From the NCBI GenBank assembly GCA_035437945.1, contig DAOMZG010000001.1, positions 22,311 to 86,310 of the forward strand: 64,000 bases of DNA, in the 5' to 3' direction. The stretch comes from UBA9464 sp003445095 (lineage in GTDB: Bacteria; Verrucomicrobiota; Verrucomicrobiia; Limisphaerales; UBA9464). The notes below the pieces were generated by a model. The model did no database searches and was not told the origin of the DNA. It saw nothing but the letters and a program-made list of their open reading frames with translations. Shown here piece after piece: positions 16,449 to 28,443 of this stretch (positions within the stretch are counted from its first letter, which is position 1; the number at the start of each line of letters is the position of its first letter). The position numbers and the translations under genes are program-made.

Positions 16449-16913
16449 ATGAGAATTGCGCGAGTGTGGATGGTGGTGTTCAGCAGTGTGGCTCTGCTCT
16501 GGTTGGGCGCCGGTTGTGCGACGACGAATTCGCGGACGACGGAGAGGCGGTTGGCCGCTTCGGGATTTAAGGTTGTGCCTGCCACGACCCCAGCCCAGCA
16601 GCAACAATTGGCGACGTTGCCGGCGGGAAAAGTCTCGGTCGTGAATCGCAACGGCAATGCCTACTTCGTGTATCCTGATCGGAGCCAAAACTTGTTGTAT
16701 GTCGGCACGAACCCGCAATACGACGCCTATCAGCGATTGTTGCTGGACGACCAAGCGCGGAAACAATCCCTCGCGGCCGACGCGGCGAGCTCCAACGCCG
16801 AAATACTCAACGCTGAGGCGACGGCCGTGAGCAATGCCCCGTGGGGATTCGTCGGCGAAGGCGTGGTGGTTGGTGATCCCTGGGGCGTCTGGGGACCTTG
16901 GCCATTTTATTGA
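16449..16913 (+). CDS. lipoprotein, paralogue A
   Basis: A 154-residue lipoprotein. The signal peptide VVFSSVALLWLGAGC ends in a clear lipobox (LGAGC), so the protein should be lipid-anchored to a membrane from the periplasmic side. The mature domain shares RRLAASGFKVVPATTPAQQ, LPAGKVSVVNRNG, YFVYPD and YVGTNPQYDAYQ with the following gene. The C-terminus is glycine/tryptophan rich (DPWGVWGPWPFY). No known function. ATG 16449 places the signal peptide correctly. It is 22 bp upstream of its paralogue, a tandem duplication. Confidence 0.85.
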   Translation: MRIARVWMVVFSSVALLWLGAGCATTNSRTTERRLAASGFKVVPATTPAQQQQLATLPAGKVSVVNRNGNAYFVYPDRSQNLLYVGTNPQYDAYQRLLLDDQARKQSLAADAASSNAEILNAEATAVSNAPWGFVGEGVVVGDPWGVWGPWPFY

Positions 16914-16935
16914 AGCTTTGAACTAACCAAGATTT

Positions 16936-17355
16936 ATGAAGGTACAGATTCTGCGAGTCATGTTGTTGGCCGGAGCCCTGGCTCTGGGAATTTTAGGTTG
17001 TTCCACGACATCACCCACTCAGGCGACGGAAAGCCGTTTGGCGGCGTCTGGATTCAAGGTTGTTCCGGCCGCAACTCCGGCCGAGATGGCGAGACTACAG
17101 GCGCTTCCTCCGGGCAAGGTTTCGACCGTTCAGCGCGGCGGGACGACGTATTATGTTTTCCCCGATTCTACTCAGAAAGCCATGTACGTCGGACGCCAAG
17201 CGGAATACGACGCGTATCAACAACGTCTCGAAATTGAAGCCAACGCGGCGGCCGACAACGCGGCGGCCCAACAATCCCTCGGCGAAGCGCGCATGAATAA
17301 CGCGGCTGATTGGAGCGAGCTGCAGGATACTTGGGGCAGCGTGTGGACTCAGTGA
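16936..17355 (+). CDS. lipoprotein, paralogue B
   Basis: A 139-residue lipoprotein with lipobox LGILGC. It is homologous to the gene just upstream over most of its mature part: SRLAASGFKVVPAATPAE, LPPGKVSTVQRGG, YYVFPDSTQKAMYVGRQAEY. The C-terminal third differs: it is alanine/asparagine rich and probably helical (ANAAADNAAAQQSLGEA). Start ATG 16936 gives a normal signal peptide. The two genes presumably form an operon and arose by local duplication followed by divergence of their tails. Confidence 0.85.
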   Translation: MKVQILRVMLLAGALALGILGCSTTSPTQATESRLAASGFKVVPAATPAEMARLQALPPGKVSTVQRGGTTYYVFPDSTQKAMYVGRQAEYDAYQQRLEIEANAAADNAAAQQSLGEARMNNAADWSELQDTWGSVWTQ

Positions 17356-17563
17356 ACGGCCCACGGCGGATCAATTACTGACGGCACGACGAAGTCAGAA
17401 GTAGCGTTCATCGCCTTGTCTGCCGTGTCGCCGACTTCCCGTCGGCTGGGGCGTCGGTCGCAGGACTGGCCCAGGAGTAATGTGGGCGCCGGATTTGCCG
17501 TCCCGCGCTCGCAGGTTGGCAACCTGCGAAACGGTAGGCTGGCAGCTCGCTCCCAACTGCGAC

Positions 17564-19012
17564 CTACGCCAGGATTGCCGGCACTACTTCGCCGTGCACA
17601 TCCGTCAAGCGGTAGTCGCGGCCTTGGAAGCGATAGGTGAGGTGGGTGTGATCAAAACCAAACTGATGTAGAATGGTGGCATGCAGGTCGTGGACGTGGA
17701 CCTTGTTTTCCACCGCGAAGAATCCGAAGTCGTCGGTTTTGCCATAGACGACTCCGGGTTTAATGCCTCCTCCGGCCATCCAGATCGTGTACCCATGCGG
17801 ATGATGGTCACGACCGATTTGGTCCGGCTTGAGGGCACCTTGCATCATCGGTGTGCGGCCAAACTCGCCGCCCCAAATTACCAAAGTTTCGTCGAGCAGG
17901 CCGCGCTCCTTTAGATCGCGAACCAAGGCGACGGTCGGTTGATCGGTTTCGAGGCAACGTTTCTTGAGGTCGAAGACAAGATTGCCATCGGGACCGCCAT
18001 GGTGATCCCAGCCGCGATGGTACAATTGGACGAAGCGAACGCCGCGTTCCACGAGGCGGCGCGCCAACAGGCAGTTATTCGCGAAGGAGGCGCGCCCGGG
18101 CGTGGTCCCGTAGACCTCATGCATCCTCGCGGGCTCCTTCGAGATATCCATGACGTCGGGGACGCTGGTTTGCATGCGGTAGGCCATTTCGTACGCCGCA
18201 ATTCGCGTGGAAATCTCCGGATCCTGAAGCACGTCGTGGCGCATCTGGTTGAGGTCGCGGAGAGTGTCGAGCGATTGACGCCGCCGTTCCGCGCCCATTC
18301 CGGGCGGATTGCTCACGAAGAGCACTGGATCGCCCTGCGAGCGCAATTGCACTCCTTGATGCACGGTCGGTAGGAATCCACTTCCCCAGGCCGCGTTCGT
18401 GAGGGGCTGGCCGACTCCCGTCATCAACACCACGAAGGCCGGCAGATCCTTGTTCTCGCTGCCCAGGCCGTAGCTGAACCAGGAACCCATGGCCGGCCGG
18501 CCGGAAAGTTGCGCCCCGGTGTTCATGAAGATCGTAGCGGGATCGTGATTGAAGGCCTCGGAATAGAAGCCCTGCACGAAACACACGTCATCGACGATCG
18601 TCTGGAGTTGCGGAAGGAGCTCGGACAACCACACGCCAGATTTTCCGTACTGCGCAAACTTGTACCGCGTGCCAAGTAGCGCTGCATTCTTGCCGATCTG
18701 CGCGAGGCGAACGTTCTTTACCAAGTCTTCGGGGACCGCCTGGCCGTCGCGCTTGTTGAGTTCCGGTTTGTAGTCGAACAAATCGAGATGCGACGGACCG
18801 CCGGATTGGAAGAGATAGATGATGTTCTTCGCCTTCGGCGCAAAATGCGGGGCCAACGGCTGGTCTGGAGCGACGCTTGCCCCGGCCGCGAAAAGCCGAT
18901 CATTGAGCAGGGATCCCAAAGCGAGGGCACCCATTCCGGTGCCGCATTGCTGGAGGAAGCGGCGGCGGGTGGTGTCGCGAACGTGATCGAGGACGGGGGG
19001 CGGGAGGTTCAT
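17564..19012 (-). CDS. DUF1501 protein, Tat-exported (pair 1)
   Basis: A 482-residue exported protein of the DUF1501 family, a sulfatase/alkaline-phosphatase-like fold. The N-terminus has a twin-arginine motif, TTRRRFLQQCGTGMGALALG. Family landmarks follow: NIIYLFQSGGPSHLDLFDYKP, FMNTGAQLSGRPAMGSWFSY, CLLARRLVERGVRFVQLY with HRGWDHHGG, VIWGGEFGRTPMMQG and GRDHHPHGYTIWMAGGGI. The many His/Asp/Glu residues in these motifs suggest metal binding. DUF1501 genes are almost always paired with PSCyt/DUF1549/DUF1553 genes, as here with the gene just upstream (50-bp spacing). Role in polysaccharide catabolism is supposed but unproven. Confidence 0.95.
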   Translation of the reverse strand: MNLPPPVLDHVRDTTRRRFLQQCGTGMGALALGSLLNDRLFAAGASVAPDQPLAPHFAPKAKNIIYLFQSGGPSHLDLFDYKPELNKRDGQAVPEDLVKNVRLAQIGKNAALLGTRYKFAQYGKSGVWLSELLPQLQTIVDDVCFVQGFYSEAFNHDPATIFMNTGAQLSGRPAMGSWFSYGLGSENKDLPAFVVLMTGVGQPLTNAAWGSGFLPTVHQGVQLRSQGDPVLFVSNPPGMGAERRRQSLDTLRDLNQMRHDVLQDPEISTRIAAYEMAYRMQTSVPDVMDISKEPARMHEVYGTTPGRASFANNCLLARRLVERGVRFVQLYHRGWDHHGGPDGNLVFDLKKRCLETDQPTVALVRDLKERGLLDETLVIWGGEFGRTPMMQGALKPDQIGRDHHPHGYTIWMAGGGIKPGVVYGKTDDFGFFAVENKVHVHDLHATILHQFGFDHTHLTYRFQGRDYRLTDVHGEVVPAILA

Positions 19013-19061
19013 GGGAATCAGTGATCAGTATTCGGTGGTCAGTGGTCGGAACGATTAGCTC

Positions 19062-22000
19062 TTACCCTTTCGTTAGAGACTCATCCAAATTGAACAACAC
19101 ATTGGCGACCATCATCCAGGCGGCCAAGGCGCGCGTGTCGAGCGACGCGGGACGTGTGGCGGCCCCAACTTGGACCAATTGTGCGGCCGAGTGTGGATCG
19201 AGCGTGTAACTGGCGAGTTGTTGTTTCAAGAAGGCGAGGAGACGTCCGCGCTCAGCCGGAGAAGGCGCGCGCCCGAGGCAGGTGCGAAAGGCGAAGTCGA
19301 GTTGTTGGGTTGGATCGGTACCGCCTTCGGTCATGATCCGTTGGGCGAACACGCGAGCGGCTTCGAGCAAGGTGGGTTCGTTGAGTCCGGCGAGCGCTTG
19401 CAACGTCGTGTTCGTACGGGGGCGACGCGCCACGCACACATCGCGGCTCGGGGCGTCAAAGGTAGCCAAGGTGGGATACGTGCAAACTCGTCGCCAGAAA
19501 GTGTAAACGGCCCGCCGGTACAAATCAGGTCCTTCACTCACGGGCCACTCATCCATGCCGATCTCGGGACGGAGAAATCCGATCTCCTTCCATAAGTTGG
19601 GGACTTGGACCGGATAAACACTCGGTCCGCCGAGGTCGAGATTGAGCAGACCGCTCACAGCGAGGGCCTGATCGCGAATCATCTCTGCGTCCATGCGGAA
19701 ACGCGGGCCGTGCGAGAGCCAGCGATTGTAGAAATCCTTCTCTTGCCGCACGGGGTCCGTCGCGGCGCTCTGGCGATACGTGGCCGACATGACCAACAGC
19801 TTCTGCATCGCCTTCACATCCCATCCCGTGCGCACGAATTCAGTCGCCAACCAATCGAGCAGCGCGGGATTCGAGGGCGCCTCTCCCTGTCGTCCAAAAT
19901 CATCACTGGTCTTCACCAGGCCGATGCCAAATAGGCGTTCCCAATAGCGATTCACGGTGACCCGAGCGGGGAGCGGATTGGCCGGATCGACCAGCCAGCG
20001 AGCGAGCGCGAGCCGGTTGGTAGGAGTTCCTTCCGGCAACGGAGGGAGGATCGCGGGGACGCCGGCGCTCACCTGCTTGCCTTTTTCGAGAAAGTTACCC
20101 CGTACGTGAACGTAGGTGCTCCGCGGCTCTGCCCGCTCCTGCATGATGGGTGTGGTGTACTTCCGAGTAGCGAGTTCAGTTTCCCGCTGGTTCAGGCGGA
20201 ACAATTCTCTTTCGAGGCGGCGGACCGTGGGAGAAACGGACCGATAGAACGCGGCGACTTGCTGCCGTTGCGCCGACGTCCGCTGATCCGCGTTGATTTG
20301 AACTATGGACGTAATCTCTTGCGTGAGCGGCCAGCGCAGTAACGGGTCTGCATTGGTGGTCACCGACAGTCGGAATCGGCCGATCGTGTGACTGTTGCCG
20401 TGGTAATGGTCGAACCGAAATCCCAGTCGGGTGCCGCCGGTGAATCCGGCGGAGTCCTTGAGTTCCGCAATGAGGAAGTGTGGTTCCCCGAACTTCGGCC
20501 CAATCGCCCAACCGGTCTTGGGATTGCGGTCCACGGCGTGCTCGGCGCGATAGTATTGCTGTTCCCAATCGGCCGAGGCGGTGGAAAAGAATAAGTTGGT
20601 CGTTCCACCTGCGGAGTCGGTTCGAGCTTCCGTCGCGTGTTCGCTCGCGGTTCGGTCGGACGAGGCCGTGCGCGCTCCTGATGCAAGCGGAGTGGCGCTG
20701 AGCGCGAATTCATCGAGGATGAAGTTACCCGTCTGGCCCCAGCGGCCGGGACCATTCTTCGGCAGGCTCGGATCAGGAAGGACTTCGAGCAGTACTGCCG
20801 TGATGCCCGTGAGGTCGGTGTCGGCTTCGAAGGTGATCGTGTCGTAAATGGGGTTCAGCCCAGTGCCGAGCACGGAGCCGTCGCTCAGGTTCGTAAAGCT
20901 GGAACCTCCATTGGAAACAACGTTGGTGAGCGTTAGGAGTTGCCAGATTGGACCGGCTGACTTCACTCGCTGTTCCCAATCAGCTTGCTCCGCTGGAAGA
21001 TTTGCTTCCGCCGCGGCGAGCTCGGTTCGGGTCGCTTTGAGGCGTTCACGAACAAACTCCACGCTTCGCGAAAGGTTTGGCGCCGGGACCTCAACGATCG
21101 GCGCGAGGTTGTAATTCCCGACGTCCGCGGAGTTATTGAAGAACGCGTAAAGTTGGTAGTACTCGTCGTGCGTGATCGGATCGTATTTGTGAGTGTGACA
21201 TTCCGCGCACATGAGCGTCAGCCCCAGCCAGGTCGTGCCCAAGGTCGCCACGCGATCCTTTACTGCCTTGGTCCGGTACTCCTCCTCGTCGCCACCGCCT
21301 TCGTCATTGATCTTGGTATTGCGGTTGAAGCCGGTCGCGATCTTTTGTTCGAGCGTGGCGTAGGGGAGCAAGTCGCCGGCAAGTTGTTCGATGGTGAATT
21401 GGTCGAAGGGAAGATTCCGATTGAACGCGTTAATCACCCACTCGCGATACGGCCAGATGGAGCGGGCCAGGTCCACCTGGTAGCCATTCGAGTCTGCGTA
21501 GCGTGCCAAATCCAGCCAGCCCCGGGCCATGTGTTCGCCGTAATGCGGGGAGGCGAGGAGTCGGTCCACCACCGACTCGTAAGCGTTGGGTGAAGGATCT
21601 TTGATGAATGCTTCGACCTCCGACCAAGTTGGTGGCAGGCCCGTGAGGTCGAGAGTTAGCCGGCGAATCAGCGTGGGGCGATCCACCTCCACTTGCGGAG
21701 AAAGTCCTTCCTGCTCCAGGCGCGAGAGAATGAACTGATCGACTGAGTTCTTAACCCAATTAGTGCCACGGACTGGCGGGAGCTCGGTGCGGCTCGGAGC
21801 GACGAAAGACCAGTGACGACGCGGATCGAATTCGGGCCACACGGCACCGTCCGCTATCCACTGGCGCAACGCGCCGACCTCTGCGCTTGTTAAGCGCGCG
21901 CCTTTGGACGGCATGACTTCGTCCGGATCGGTCGAAGTCACTCGGCGCATGACCTCACTGTCGTCAGGACGACCAGGAACCAGTGCAACCTTCCCTGATT

Positions 22001-22211
22001 TGCCTGCCTTCAATGCCTCAGCCCTAGAGTCGAGTCGGAGCTTTGCTTTCTGTGTGTCCGGCCCGTGGCACTCGGAGCAACGTTTGATGAGCATGGGTTC
22101 AATTTGTTTTGCAAAGTCCACCGCCGCGGTAGCCCCCGTTCGGGTGAGGCCAACCGCGAGCAAGGCGACCAGAAGGCACAGTCGACGGGAGCGTTGCGTG
22201 AGAGTCATCAT
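19062..22211 (-). CDS. PSCyt1-DUF1549-DUF1553 cytochrome-like protein (pair 1)
   Basis: A 1049-residue exported protein. After a signal peptide (LLVALLAVGLTRTGATA) comes a PSCyt1 domain with haem motif CSECH at residues 45-49 and the IADGAVWP end. The DUF1549 (PSCyt2) domain spans roughly 155-375 with TLDLTGLPPTWSEVEAF, SPHYGEHMARGWLDLARYAD and a second CxxCH (CAECHTHKYDP). A middle beta-rich insert of about 300 residues contains coiled-coil-like and jelly-roll-like sequence. DUF1553 (about 760-1020) has NRYWERLFGIGLVKTSDDFG and RFRMDAEMIRDQALAVSGLL. It is likely a periplasmic dihaem protein acting with DUF1501. The partner gene follows at 50 bp. The insert is longer than in pair 2. Confidence 0.95.
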   Translation of the reverse strand: MMTLTQRSRRLCLLVALLAVGLTRTGATAAVDFAKQIEPMLIKRCSECHGPDTQKAKLRLDSRAEALKAGKSGKVALVPGRPDDSEVMRRVTSTDPDEVMPSKGARLTSAEVGALRQWIADGAVWPEFDPRRHWSFVAPSRTELPPVRGTNWVKNSVDQFILSRLEQEGLSPQVEVDRPTLIRRLTLDLTGLPPTWSEVEAFIKDPSPNAYESVVDRLLASPHYGEHMARGWLDLARYADSNGYQVDLARSIWPYREWVINAFNRNLPFDQFTIEQLAGDLLPYATLEQKIATGFNRNTKINDEGGGDEEEYRTKAVKDRVATLGTTWLGLTLMCAECHTHKYDPITHDEYYQLYAFFNNSADVGNYNLAPIVEVPAPNLSRSVEFVRERLKATRTELAAAEANLPAEQADWEQRVKSAGPIWQLLTLTNVVSNGGSSFTNLSDGSVLGTGLNPIYDTITFEADTDLTGITAVLLEVLPDPSLPKNGPGRWGQTGNFILDEFALSATPLASGARTASSDRTASEHATEARTDSAGGTTNLFFSTASADWEQQYYRAEHAVDRNPKTGWAIGPKFGEPHFLIAELKDSAGFTGGTRLGFRFDHYHGNSHTIGRFRLSVTTNADPLLRWPLTQEITSIVQINADQRTSAQRQQVAAFYRSVSPTVRRLERELFRLNQRETELATRKYTTPIMQERAEPRSTYVHVRGNFLEKGKQVSAGVPAILPPLPEGTPTNRLALARWLVDPANPLPARVTVNRYWERLFGIGLVKTSDDFGRQGEAPSNPALLDWLATEFVRTGWDVKAMQKLLVMSATYRQSAATDPVRQEKDFYNRWLSHGPRFRMDAEMIRDQALAVSGLLNLDLGGPSVYPVQVPNLWKEIGFLRPEIGMDEWPVSEGPDLYRRAVYTFWRRVCTYPTLATFDAPSRDVCVARRPRTNTTLQALAGLNEPTLLEAARVFAQRIMTEGGTDPTQQLDFAFRTCLGRAPSPAERGRLLAFLKQQLASYTLDPHSAAQLVQVGAATRPASLDTRALAAWMMVANVLFNLDESLTKG

Positions 22212-22388
22212 TCGTCGTCAGTTACCGCTAAGTTCAGGAGCAGAAATCTGCCGCGAAGCCAGTACGACCGCCAGACCGGAGTTGGGATTCGACCCAGTCG
22301 CGCGGGGGGCGGAGAACGGTCGTGACGCAGTTGCTCGATTCCCATTTTTAGTCTGAACGGAATTGCTGCGGTTAGGTCAGATTTCCAC

Positions 22389-22688
22389 GTGAGACGAATA
22401 CGCGTGGTGGTTCCTTGGCGGGACGGATTGCATCTTCGTCCGGCAGCAAAACTGGTGCAAATTGCTCAGAAGTTTCGCTCACAAATCTCCCTCGAGTGTC
22501 GGGGGCGGATGGCGGATCCGCGGAGCATCCTGAGCATTGTCGCGCTCTGTGCCACGATGGGAACGCCTCTCGATCTACAAGCAACCGGTGAAGACGAACA
22601 GGATGCGGCCAGGGCGCTGGAAGAGGCATTCTCTTCGTCGGAAACCGGAGTTGACTCGATAGGCGCCGCGATTGGAGACAAGGTCTAA
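22389..22688 (+). CDS. HPr family phosphocarrier protein
   Basis: A 99-residue PTS-type phosphocarrier. The phosphorylation site is GLHLRPAAKL with His15, and the regulatory serine region reads PRSILSIVALCATMG with Ser46, both at the classic HPr positions; the presence of Ser46 suggests control by an HPr kinase. The C-terminal helix GEDEQDAARALEEAF is also typical. It starts at GTG (22389). No PTS enzyme I or EII gene is near, as is usual in Verrucomicrobia, where HPr may serve regulation or a nitrogen-PTS-like chain. The GT2 gene follows on the same strand 88 bp later. Confidence 0.9.
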   Translation: MRRIRVVVPWRDGLHLRPAAKLVQIAQKFRSQISLECRGRMADPRSILSIVALCATMGTPLDLQATGEDEQDAARALEEAFSSSETGVDSIGAAIGDKV

Positions 22689-22776
22689 ACTGAAGTGATT
22701 CTGGCGTTGGCCACCTGGTATCCGGGTGTTAAAACGCCTTGTGATGGCAGGGCGGCAATCGCACCTTCGGTGAGCC

Positions 22777-23529
22777 ATGGGGGCCGGAACTCTGATCATC
22801 ATCCCAACTTTCAACGAACGCGACAACCTGCCGCCGATCATTCGTCGAATCTTGGAGCTTCCAATTCCATTGGATGTCTTGGTTGTGGACGACAATTCGC
22901 CGGACGGAACCGGAGCCGTCGCAGATTCGTTGGCGGCCGAACAATCGCAGGTGCACGTGTTGCACCGCGCCGAGAAAAATGGACTCGGGCGTGCGTACCT
23001 CGCCGGCTTCGACTGGGCGCTGAAACACGATTACGAATTCGTTTTCGAAATGGACGCCGATTTTTCCCATAACCCGGCCGACATCCCGCGATTCCTCGAA
23101 GCCGCGGAAAAGGAATCGGCCGATCTCGTGGTTGGCTCGCGTTATCGCGACGGCATTCGCGTCATCAATTGGCCGCTCAACCGATTGCTCCTGAGCATTA
23201 CGGCCGCGAAATATGTGCAGGTGATTACCGGCATGTCCGTGAGTGACCCGACCGGTGGATTCAAATGCTTTCGCCGACGGGCGCTCGCGGCGATCGAACT
23301 CGGGACCGTGCGCTCAAACGGCTACAGCTTTCAGATCGAACTCACTCATCGAGTGTGGCGACGTGGGATGACGATTGCGGAGGTGCCGATCATTTTCACC
23401 GACCGGTTTCAGGGTACTTCCAAAATGTCGCCTGCGATTGTTCGCGAGGCGTTATGGATGGTTTGGAAGCTGTGGATTGAACATGGGCTTAGCCGGAAGC
23501 CCGCCCCTCTGGCGACGACCAATCAGTAA
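22777..23529 (+). CDS. polyprenol monophosphomannose synthase-like GT2 glycosyltransferase
   Basis: A 250-residue family 2 glycosyltransferase resembling dolichol-phosphate mannose synthase. Motifs: IIIPTFNERDNLPPIIRRI at the N-terminus, VVDDNSPDGTGAVAD (nucleotide binding), GLGRAYLAGFDWAL, the metal-binding MDADFSHNPADIP (DxD-like), VVGSRYRDG, DPTGGFKCFRR and the acceptor region GYSFQIELTHRVWRRG with ITFTDR-like IIFTDRFQGTSKMS. It lacks the C-terminal membrane helices of some homologues. It should transfer mannose or another sugar from a nucleotide sugar to polyprenyl phosphate at the cytoplasmic membrane face, for later use in glycan or glycoprotein synthesis. ATG at 22777. Confidence 0.92.
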   Translation: MGAGTLIIIPTFNERDNLPPIIRRILELPIPLDVLVVDDNSPDGTGAVADSLAAEQSQVHVLHRAEKNGLGRAYLAGFDWALKHDYEFVFEMDADFSHNPADIPRFLEAAEKESADLVVGSRYRDGIRVINWPLNRLLLSITAAKYVQVITGMSVSDPTGGFKCFRRRALAAIELGTVRSNGYSFQIELTHRVWRRGMTIAEVPIIFTDRFQGTSKMSPAIVREALWMVWKLWIEHGLSRKPAPLATTNQ

Positions 23530-23627
23530 TCAGCCCACGGCCTCGTCCACCGGCACGCTTGAAGGCGACGCGTTCATCGCCAATCCAGCGGCGCGGCCTG
23601 GAGCAAAGTCCATCAACCATCGGTCCG

Positions 23628-25388
23628 TCATTTCGGAACCGCTCGATAAAACCGCGGAGCAGAACCTGGAGCTCCCGTCTCCTGATAGGTGGCCAAACCG
23701 GAGCCGTTCGGAACTACAGTTCCAACCTCCGCCCACGTCGTGGCGTCAACGGTCTCGGCCTTTTGAATGCCATAGGTCTGTCCCGCGTCGCCGGTCAGGT
23801 CGAATGTGCCCCGGCCGTCTGAGAGTAAACGCGCGGCGGAAAGCGTCGCTGGTTTCGGGGCTACGCCGCCTCTTGTCTTTACGGTGAAGCGAGTGGCTCG
23901 ATAGACGTACCCATAGCCATACATATCGGTAACGGTATTGGTGGAGAAGTAGAATGCTTTACCGAACAGAATTTCTGCGGTGTACGAACGTTCTGCCACC
24001 AGGGTATTGGCAGGCACGACAATCGAAGTCGAGGTAACCGGCAGCGGTCGTGGGATGCAGAGATTCGGCGCCTGAAATGGGATGGAGTGATCATCGCTGA
24101 TGTACATCGACATAAAATCATTCCCGGCGGCGTTGGCGAACGGTTCCCATTGCAAGGTGAAATCTTGGGTGGCGGTAATGGCTTGGGCGGCCTCAAAATT
24201 GGTTACTCTGGGAACCGGTGGCGCATCCGCGGTAACGTTCATCGGGATGACCCGTTCCGGCTGACCGGTCTGGGTGAATCGCAATGTGTGTGGACCCGGC
24301 GGGTGAGCCGCCTCCAACTCGGCCGCGGTGTCGAAAATGTCGTAATACTGGAGGTAGAAATTGGAAGTGAGGTTGGTGCTGGTTCCATCGGGGAATTCTA
24401 ACGAACCAGCGGTCACGGCAGGCCCAAACGCTGGCCCCATAATCACCGCCGAAAAGAGAAAGGCAGCAGTATCCCCAGTTTCCTCTACCGGTGGCGCCGC
24501 CGAGGTCTGGACGTAATTGGATCGCTTGGCGAGCCCGTAGCTGCCCCAGTGGGCCGGTAATGGACTCTGATTGCAGGGCGCAGACTCGGCCGTGGTGAAG
24601 CTTCCTTCGTACGCTCCCGCGGGGAGTGGTTTTCCGGCGACGCTCTCAAACTTGATGGATGCATTGACCGGGTTCAGCACCCAGTCGATTCGGGTCAGCA
24701 CAGGAAAATCGCCATTGTACCCAACTGTTAAGCTTCTCCCGTCCCCGGCCCATTGATAGGAGAGTTTGGATGGGTCCAAGCCAGGTCCAGTCACCGTAAT
24801 GGCCGGGTTGGGGCCGCCAGGCAGGGCGATCTGCTTCATTTGTTGGGTAAATCGGAAAATGAGATCCGTGGCGGGTGAAATGCTCGTGGCCCCATTAGTT
24901 GGACTCACGCTGCCCAAAGCAGGTGCGCCCAATCCCGTGGTGAAGTTGCCGGACACGGACTCGAGAGCGACTCCGGCCGCGCTCTTGATTTGAAAAAATG
25001 GGTTAAGTCCGGGCGGGTTGAGTTTCCAGGTAATCGCGACGTTGATGGGCCACACACCAAAACCACCCCCCGGCTTAATGGTAAGTGTCCTTTTGTCGGT
25101 ACCCCACGTTCCGATCGTTTGGGCATTCAGGTTGGCCGGGTCCATCACTATGGTGCCGAGGGCGCCACTCGGTGGGATAAGAGTGTCCATGTCCCGGTCG
25201 AACACCAAGATCAGCGGAGTTGGCGCCGTCACGTCGGTGGCTCCGTCCGCCGGCGATCTCGACACGATCACGGGGGCCTGACCGAGGAGACTCGGTACCA
25301 GCAACAAGGACCCGACGATCACTATCAAGAGCCGGGAAGCACACGAACCCGGCACCGATATTCGAGAAGGCGAAACGAGAATGCTCAT
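23628..25388 (-). CDS. secreted protein with Ig-like (SbsA/Big_5-type) repeats
   Basis: A 586-residue exported protein. The signal peptide is LLIVIVGSLLLVPSLLGQA. Two bacterial Ig-like (SbsA-type) domains follow, beginning SRSPADGATDVTAPTPLILV and SVSPTNGATSISPATDLIFR; both include the recurrent A-T-(D/S)-(V/I) and FDRDM or FTQQM signature. The remaining part is beta-rich, with RFTQTGQPERVIPMNV and a C-terminal segment AGQTYGIQKAETVDATTW plus GAPGSAPRFYRAV that resembles the repeated end module of Verrucomicrobia surface proteins. Probably a cell-surface or matrix protein. ATG 25388 is chosen because it gives the signal peptide; the frame opens at 25466. No enzymatic motif is seen. Confidence 0.82.
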   Translation of the reverse strand: MSILVSPSRISVPGSCASRLLIVIVGSLLLVPSLLGQAPVIVSRSPADGATDVTAPTPLILVFDRDMDTLIPPSGALGTIVMDPANLNAQTIGTWGTDKRTLTIKPGGGFGVWPINVAITWKLNPPGLNPFFQIKSAAGVALESVSGNFTTGLGAPALGSVSPTNGATSISPATDLIFRFTQQMKQIALPGGPNPAITVTGPGLDPSKLSYQWAGDGRSLTVGYNGDFPVLTRIDWVLNPVNASIKFESVAGKPLPAGAYEGSFTTAESAPCNQSPLPAHWGSYGLAKRSNYVQTSAAPPVEETGDTAAFLFSAVIMGPAFGPAVTAGSLEFPDGTSTNLTSNFYLQYYDIFDTAAELEAAHPPGPHTLRFTQTGQPERVIPMNVTADAPPVPRVTNFEAAQAITATQDFTLQWEPFANAAGNDFMSMYISDDHSIPFQAPNLCIPRPLPVTSTSIVVPANTLVAERSYTAEILFGKAFYFSTNTVTDMYGYGYVYRATRFTVKTRGGVAPKPATLSAARLLSDGRGTFDLTGDAGQTYGIQKAETVDATTWAEVGTVVPNGSGLATYQETGAPGSAPRFYRAVPK

Positions 25389-25527
25389 ACCTTCGGATCT
25401 ATAGCGACGACACTCAATTGGGGCCAGCCTTGATTTGACTTCGCACCACAGGGCGTTCCTGGGCATATTGGCCTAAGCTTCGCAACGGGCCGGACGGCAG
25501 AGACTCTCGCGCGAATTCATCCGAAGG

Positions 25528-28434
<2,907 letters not shown>

Positions 28435-28443
28435 TTCGCGCCT

